DNA of 64,000 nt. It comes from Neoechinorhynchus agilis. Taxonomy: Eukaryota; Acanthocephala. The translations under genes were made by a program, and so were the position numbers. The DNA is taken from NCBI GenBank assembly GCA_051530055.1, contig CM121341.1:16678001-16742000 (forward strand), given 5' to 3'. Of this stretch, positions 59,550 to 64,000 are shown in pieces (position 1 is the stretch's first letter; every line of letters starts with the position of its first letter). Below the pieces are notes generated by a model. It did not search any database, was not told the origin of the DNA, and was given only the letters and a program-made list of their open reading frames with translations.

Positions 59550-60306
59550 GCAGTCGATTCTCTGTAAACCTCGAATTGGTAAGCATTCGATTTTCTCGTT
59601 GCTAAGGCAATCTTTGCAAATATTTATCGGTTTTTAGGATTCCTTTTCAATTTAAACCAGTTAAATGTTTGGAAAAACGTCATTAAAGATTTGAGACCAA
59701 CATTTCCATGTTTGATCGGCACTATAATAAATCAATTCTGTAAACAAGAAAAGTTTCGGTCCTAACATAAAATAACCGGTTCAGAATATTTCTGCAATTT
59801 TAAATACGTAAAAAGCAAGATCTCAAAAAAGCGAAATTTATTTTAAACTGTTTCAGACTTATTTTCGAAGTAATTAAAGTAAACTAAGAACTAAGCTTTG
59901 GATAATTTCCAAATTCGCAATTTCATTTTTAGCGCAATTTTTTCTAATCTTCAAATAAGTCTTGCAAACCTTACAAATATTATTTTGGTTGCTGTATTTT
60001 TTATGCGGTTCAGCGAAGGAATAAACAGAAGGAGATTCGCATCCACCACCATCCCTCACGTCTGGGAGGCTCGTAGATACATGAGACTTGATTTGCTGAG
60101 AGCTTAGTTTTTGTATGATAAAGAAAAAAGAAAATCTTCCCTCACATTAAAAGAAAATAAGGCGAAAGCTTTCCCATTAAAAATATTTCACAAAGAACGC
60201 TTAGGGAAGAAAAGGCGCCATTTCGGCGTCCTTGAAAGCCATAAATTAAAATGTGCAAAATGAAAAACATTAATACAAAGTCTCTATAAAAATTCTATTT
60301 AATTCA
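59550..60306. other. Intergenic between BAF-domain gene and TRIT1
   Basis: Divergent promoter region for the two genes; contains only short frames. Confidence 0.4.
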
Positions 60307-61746
60307 ATGTCAATTTTAAAGAGATTTTTTGATCTTCACGAGAGAATCTCCCGATTTACATGGATCGGCAGAGTATTTTTCTATCGGGTGGCACTTATGC
60401 TTTTATCGAGTCGTCTTTTAGATTCCATTCGAAAGCAGCAATTTATGACATTGCAGAAATTGATTGTTATCATCGGCCCGACTGCCGTAGGAAAGACCGA
60501 TCTTTCTCTTGCTCTTGCACAAGAATTCGAAAGCGAAATTTTGAACACGGATGCTCTTCAGGTGTACCGAGGATTACCGATAGCTACCAATAAGCCATCA
60601 GAAGATCAACTTAGGAAGCATAAACATCATATGATATCCATTATTGAACCGTCGAATAATTTTTCAGTCCGACAGTACAGAGATGCAAGTCTTGAAGTTC
60701 TAAGGGAAATGAAGACGAAATGCAAAATGCCGATTCTCGTTGGCGGAACAAATTATTATCTTGAATCAATTCTATGGGAGAATTTGGTCGACGATGAAAG
60801 CGTTCCTCAAACGGACGCAAATCTAAGTTGCCAATGTGAATCATGGAAAACATTGTTCGCTTTAGATCCAGAAACTGCTCAACGGATACACCAATCGGAT
60901 AAACGGCGAATTAGTCGATCTCTTCAGGTGATTAATCAATACGGCCGAAAGTTGTCTGAGATCCTCGATGAACAACACCAGAAAAGTCAGTGCAGTTTTC
61001 GTGGACAACAAAGATTTGAGGGGAAAAACGTTATTTTGATTTGGCTTGATTCTGAGCATGACGTTTTAGTTGAACGTATACGGAACCGGATTGAAGAGAT
61101 GTTGAACAGAGGTCTTTTAAATGAAGTGGAAGATTTCTGGTTCAAATATGGCGACGCAATTAAAGACGGGAAAGGAATTATGAAATGTATTGGTCTAAAG
61201 GAATTTTTACCCTTTCTTAAATGTGAAGACTTTCAAAAGAAAAAGCTTCTTTTACCAAAATGCATTCGCTCTCTAACGGGCGCAACGATTCGGTATTCAA
61301 ATCAACAACGCAAATGGATCAAGAACAGACTTTTAAGAGACGAAGGAGAGACCTTCGATGTTCATCGAATTGATTGTACTTCTGTTTTGATGGAAACAAA
61401 TTCTTTTTACAGTCAAATAATTCAGCCTTGCATTCAACTAATTCGGAACAAATTCCATGGAGAAAATATAGAATTGGATAATGTTAAATTGGTGCCGAAA
61501 TGGAAGCTTGATTCGAGCACTGAAAAACGATATCGATTTGGACATTTTGTGTGCAACGTTTGCAATGGGAAAACGTTTAATAATGAACAGCAATACGAAG
61601 AACATATCTTATCCCGATCTCACAAGAAGCGCTCCCAAAACCTAAAAGCCATAGAAAAGATTGCTTGGATGCAGGGCCAGCGACGAAGCAGAAAAAGTCT
61701 TAGTACAGATGTAAAAATTTCTTCTTTATGTAAGTTGAGTGAATAA
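60307..61746 (+). CDS. TRIT1: tRNA dimethylallyltransferase
   Basis: Transfers a dimethylallyl group to A37 of certain tRNAs in cytosol and mitochondria. Single exon, 479 aa. The P-loop is IIGPTAVGKTDLSLALA. ILNTDALQVYRGLPIATNKP, ILVGGTNYYLES, RRISRSLQV, LIWLDSEHDVL and IKDGKGIMKCIGLKEF follow in the order of the family. Near the C-terminus a C2H2 finger (CNVC ... H-x5-H) is the hallmark of eukaryotic TRIT1. The first ~47 residues (MSILKRFFDLHERIS...) are basic and hydrophobic, suiting a mitochondrial presequence. A second Met starts MTLQKLIVI, giving a probable cytosolic form. Confidence 0.95.
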   Translation: MSILKRFFDLHERISRFTWIGRVFFYRVALMLLSSRLLDSIRKQQFMTLQKLIVIIGPTAVGKTDLSLALAQEFESEILNTDALQVYRGLPIATNKPSEDQLRKHKHHMISIIEPSNNFSVRQYRDASLEVLREMKTKCKMPILVGGTNYYLESILWENLVDDESVPQTDANLSCQCESWKTLFALDPETAQRIHQSDKRRISRSLQVINQYGRKLSEILDEQHQKSQCSFRGQQRFEGKNVILIWLDSEHDVLVERIRNRIEEMLNRGLLNEVEDFWFKYGDAIKDGKGIMKCIGLKEFLPFLKCEDFQKKKLLLPKCIRSLTGATIRYSNQQRKWIKNRLLRDEGETFDVHRIDCTSVLMETNSFYSQIIQPCIQLIRNKFHGENIELDNVKLVPKWKLDSSTEKRYRFGHFVCNVCNGKTFNNEQQYEEHILSRSHKKRSQNLKAIEKIAWMQGQRRSRKSLSTDVKISSLCKLSE

Positions 61747-62149
61747 ATTATTTCCGGGTTGATGTTGGCACGAATGCAAAAGACGTTTCTGGAATGTAAT
61801 TCTCTTTCGGCGATAATGTCATCCGATTTTTGATGGAAATCAAGAAAGGTCCCTTAGTTTTAAAAGGAGCTAAAATAAACATTATTTTACTTGCCATTAA
61901 ATCGGGAAGTTCTAACATTGATTTTTGTGCGATAAAATGCGAATTCGAGCATTCCCGAGTTTAAGCATTTTAATTCGAATAATAAAACGTTTATTGTTAA
62001 AAAAATACAAAGGATAGGACTCATGTACATTTGAATCTCATAATCACTCGAGTTCTGACTAAATAAATGAATCTGGCTATTGATTTTGGAGTGGATTACG
62101 AGTCCGGTCTGGTTGAAAGGTCGATTCTGGTGTGAATTGGTGGTTATTG
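61747..62149. other. Intergenic downstream of TRIT1
   Basis: AT-rich, no gene recognised. Confidence 0.3.
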
Positions 62150-63850
62150 TTTGCAGGGGCGGTCTTTCCTCAGGTTCATTTCAAGTTATAATATCCGAGA
62201 AGATTGGGCAGCATGGAATAACGAGCGTAGATATAAGGAGGTGCGAGGTATAGGAGGATGAAACGAATTAGGATTATGAGTGTTGTGCTCGTGCGAAAAA
62301 TGGTGATATATGGTAAAAATTGAGTTGGTAGTGTTGATAGGCGTTTTTTGTTTTATGAAAATAGTATCAAGGCATTGGGGTAGAGGGGCAAAGTAAGTTG
62401 TGAAAATTTTAGATGCTGTTCTATAAATAACTTCAAGACGACGTATTTGAGATTTGCATAAGTTGCAAAAGACGGGATAAGGGTAAAATAAAGCTGTAGT
62501 AAAATGTGTAGAGATCGGTTGAAGGGATCTCTAAATGTCGGAGGCGTTTGAGGAGATAAATTTTAAAGGTGAGCTCGAGGGAGAGAGTGATGTGCGAGTC
62601 CCATTTCAAATTTGATTGAAATTGGAGACTCAGAATTCTTAGAGAGATTACTCGTAGGATGTCATTTAGAAGCTCAGGGGAGAATGTGGGGTTACTGGAG
62701 AATGAGGAGATCATTTCGAAGCATTTAGAGAAATTCAGGTGGAGTCTGTGATTGGTGCAGAAATCTTTTATGTGTGTGATTTCGTTAGAGGTTAAGGAGA
62801 GGGAGAGGTGGATGGGTGATGAGGGTAAGATCGTCGGCGTATAAGAAAAGTTTAGAGTGAGAGGAGAGAAGTTTGAGGTCGTTCAGGAAAATATTAAAGA
62901 GAAGTGGTGACAGCACAGCACTTTGAGGGTAAGATGCCATATAAAAAGCCGAGGTTTATAATGTGGGTAAGAGGGTCTATGAGTTCGGGATGGTGAAGCG
63001 AAGAGCCCAGTTTGGCATTTCGGATTGAGAGGACGAATTTCGAGTTTTTTTTAATGAGATGTTGGATTAATCTGAGGTAAGACAATGATTTCAATTTTAG
63101 TCAAGGCAGAGGTTCTGATTGACGGATTCCAGAACCTGCGTCAGTTCATAAGAGGACAAGTTTGGGAAGGGATAAGGGTTGCGCATTGCGATGGGCCTTG
63201 GGTGCTTGCTGTTGAAGAAGCTTGAAGATGGGGTTATCCATGGTGGGTCGCGGTTGGTAATCCTAGTGAATTTCTTGGGTATTGTCGAAGTGAGGGAATT
63301 TTTTGTGATTGAGGTTAGGGAGGACATGCCCAAGGAACGAACATTTGTGTTGTCAGAGTGGAGGGTGCGAATCAAAGAATTGAACCATTTTATAAAATTG
63401 TAGATGTGATGATTATGTTTATCCCAAACGGGTTAACAGGAGATTGTATACGCTGAGTTGGGGTGGTAGGAGTAATAAGGGCAGAAGAGTGGTCAGAGTT
63501 CGTGGGGGGAGTATGTTTAAAGCCGGATGAGTAGGTGTCGACATTTGTAAACACTTTGTCGATGTGAGCGTCAAGACGAGTTGGGTATTCAATAAGTTGA
63601 CGAAACACGGGGAAGGGTGCGAGAGGAAATAGTTTATTGAAGACCCCTGCAATTAAGAAATGGTGTGAATTTGTGGAGCTTATGCGCTCCATCATCGAAT
63701 TAAGTTGGTGCAAAGAGGACTCAGGACGAGAGGTAGGAGGGCGATAGACGCCAGCAATGGTTAATTCCCTAAGGCCATTTCCTAGAGGAGCTGAGAAATG
63801 GACTGCCATGAATTCTAGATCGAGTTTTGAAGATAACCTACGAGAGATAT
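62150..63850 (-). mobile_element. Jockey-like LINE remnant (endonuclease and reverse transcriptase)
   Basis: On the minus strand: an endonuclease end (AGVYRPPTSRPESSLHQL, HHFLIAGVFN, NSDHSSALI), an RT front (IRNAKLGSSLHHPELIDPL, FLYGILPSK), RT catalytic FLYADDLTLI (near 62824-62854) and a thumb region (NLKWDSHI, YYSFILP). The RT segment between FLYGILPSK and the YADD box is shortened, and the endonuclease active-site GDFN reads GVFN. A non-functional copy; a related piece is at 40190. Confidence 0.85.
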
Positions 63851-64000
63851 TAAGGTAGCGATTGTCGTACGATTCGCTGGTTCTCTGGACGAACGGGCTC
63901 TTTCGATCAGTAATCTAAGGTAGACGTCATGCTATTATTTTTTAGCAAAAATCTGGACGAGCGGGCTCCTCCAGGCAGTTTTTGAAATCGGGAGTAACTA
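63851..64000. repeat. Two direct copies of CTGGACGA-CGGGCTC
   Basis: CTGGACGAACGGGCTCTTTC (~63886) and CTGGACGAGCGGGCTCCTCC (~63953) lie ~67 bp apart, possibly the 5' region of the LINE. The window ends here. Confidence 0.4.

Overview
The window is nuclear DNA of an animal. It carries interrupted protein genes for animal-type proteins (an SH3-SH2 tyrosine kinase, atlastin, sphingolipid desaturase, PIG-X, mitochondrial ribosomal proteins), very short introns (about 34-55 bp, a few of 250-620 bp), a large satellite block, and dense DNA, LTR, non-LTR and Penelope-like transposon remains. At many genes an AG 3' splice signal lies directly against the start codon, as expected where mRNAs receive a spliced leader. 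Together with tiny introns, closely spaced same-strand gene pairs and one probable GA-AG intron, this points to a compact-gene, leader trans-splicing invertebrate (an enoplean nematode or a larvacean-like animal are possibilities). The sequence alone does not fix the species.

Layout. 1-8043: satellite DNA built from ~130-bp subunits in 261- and 391-bp units. 8151-22026: gene-rich, with PIGX, mS25, POLR1D, an Src-type kinase, CHID1, DEGS1, a PUSL1-like gene, bL27m and uL11m. 22100-24200: MITE and SINE-like repeats. 24704-26561: PP2A B56 subunit. 26600-30150: gene-poor with a LINE fragment. 30407-45710: atlastin, ACP6-like phosphatase, HINT, MTHFSD, GET1/WRB-like, a broken lipoyl synthase and an unrecognised membrane protein, separated by palindromic repeats and Penelope-like fragments. 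46700-57950: almost entirely transposon remains, including a 3.2-kb Ty3/Gypsy element with 129-bp LTRs. 58554-61746: a BAF-domain protein and TRIT1. 62100-63850: a jockey-like LINE remnant.

Functional themes. There are three mitochondrial ribosomal proteins (mS25, bL27m, uL11m), tRNA modification (TRIT1, a PUSL1-like protein), lipoate synthesis (LIAS), lipid and ER functions (DEGS1, PIGX, atlastin, GET1, ACP6-like) and signalling (kinase, B56). POLR1D/mS25 and bL27m/PUSL1 are 52-66 bp apart on the same strand with an AG|ATG junction at the downstream gene, which suggests polycistronic units resolved by trans-splicing.

Most interesting: the AG|ATG pattern; a BAF fold at the end of a long disordered protein; a 60-nt non-GT-AG interruption with inverted ends in B56; a lipoyl synthase lacking two conserved blocks; a PUSL1-like protein lacking the catalytic Asp; palindromic elements carrying hammerhead-like cores; and the multilevel satellite.
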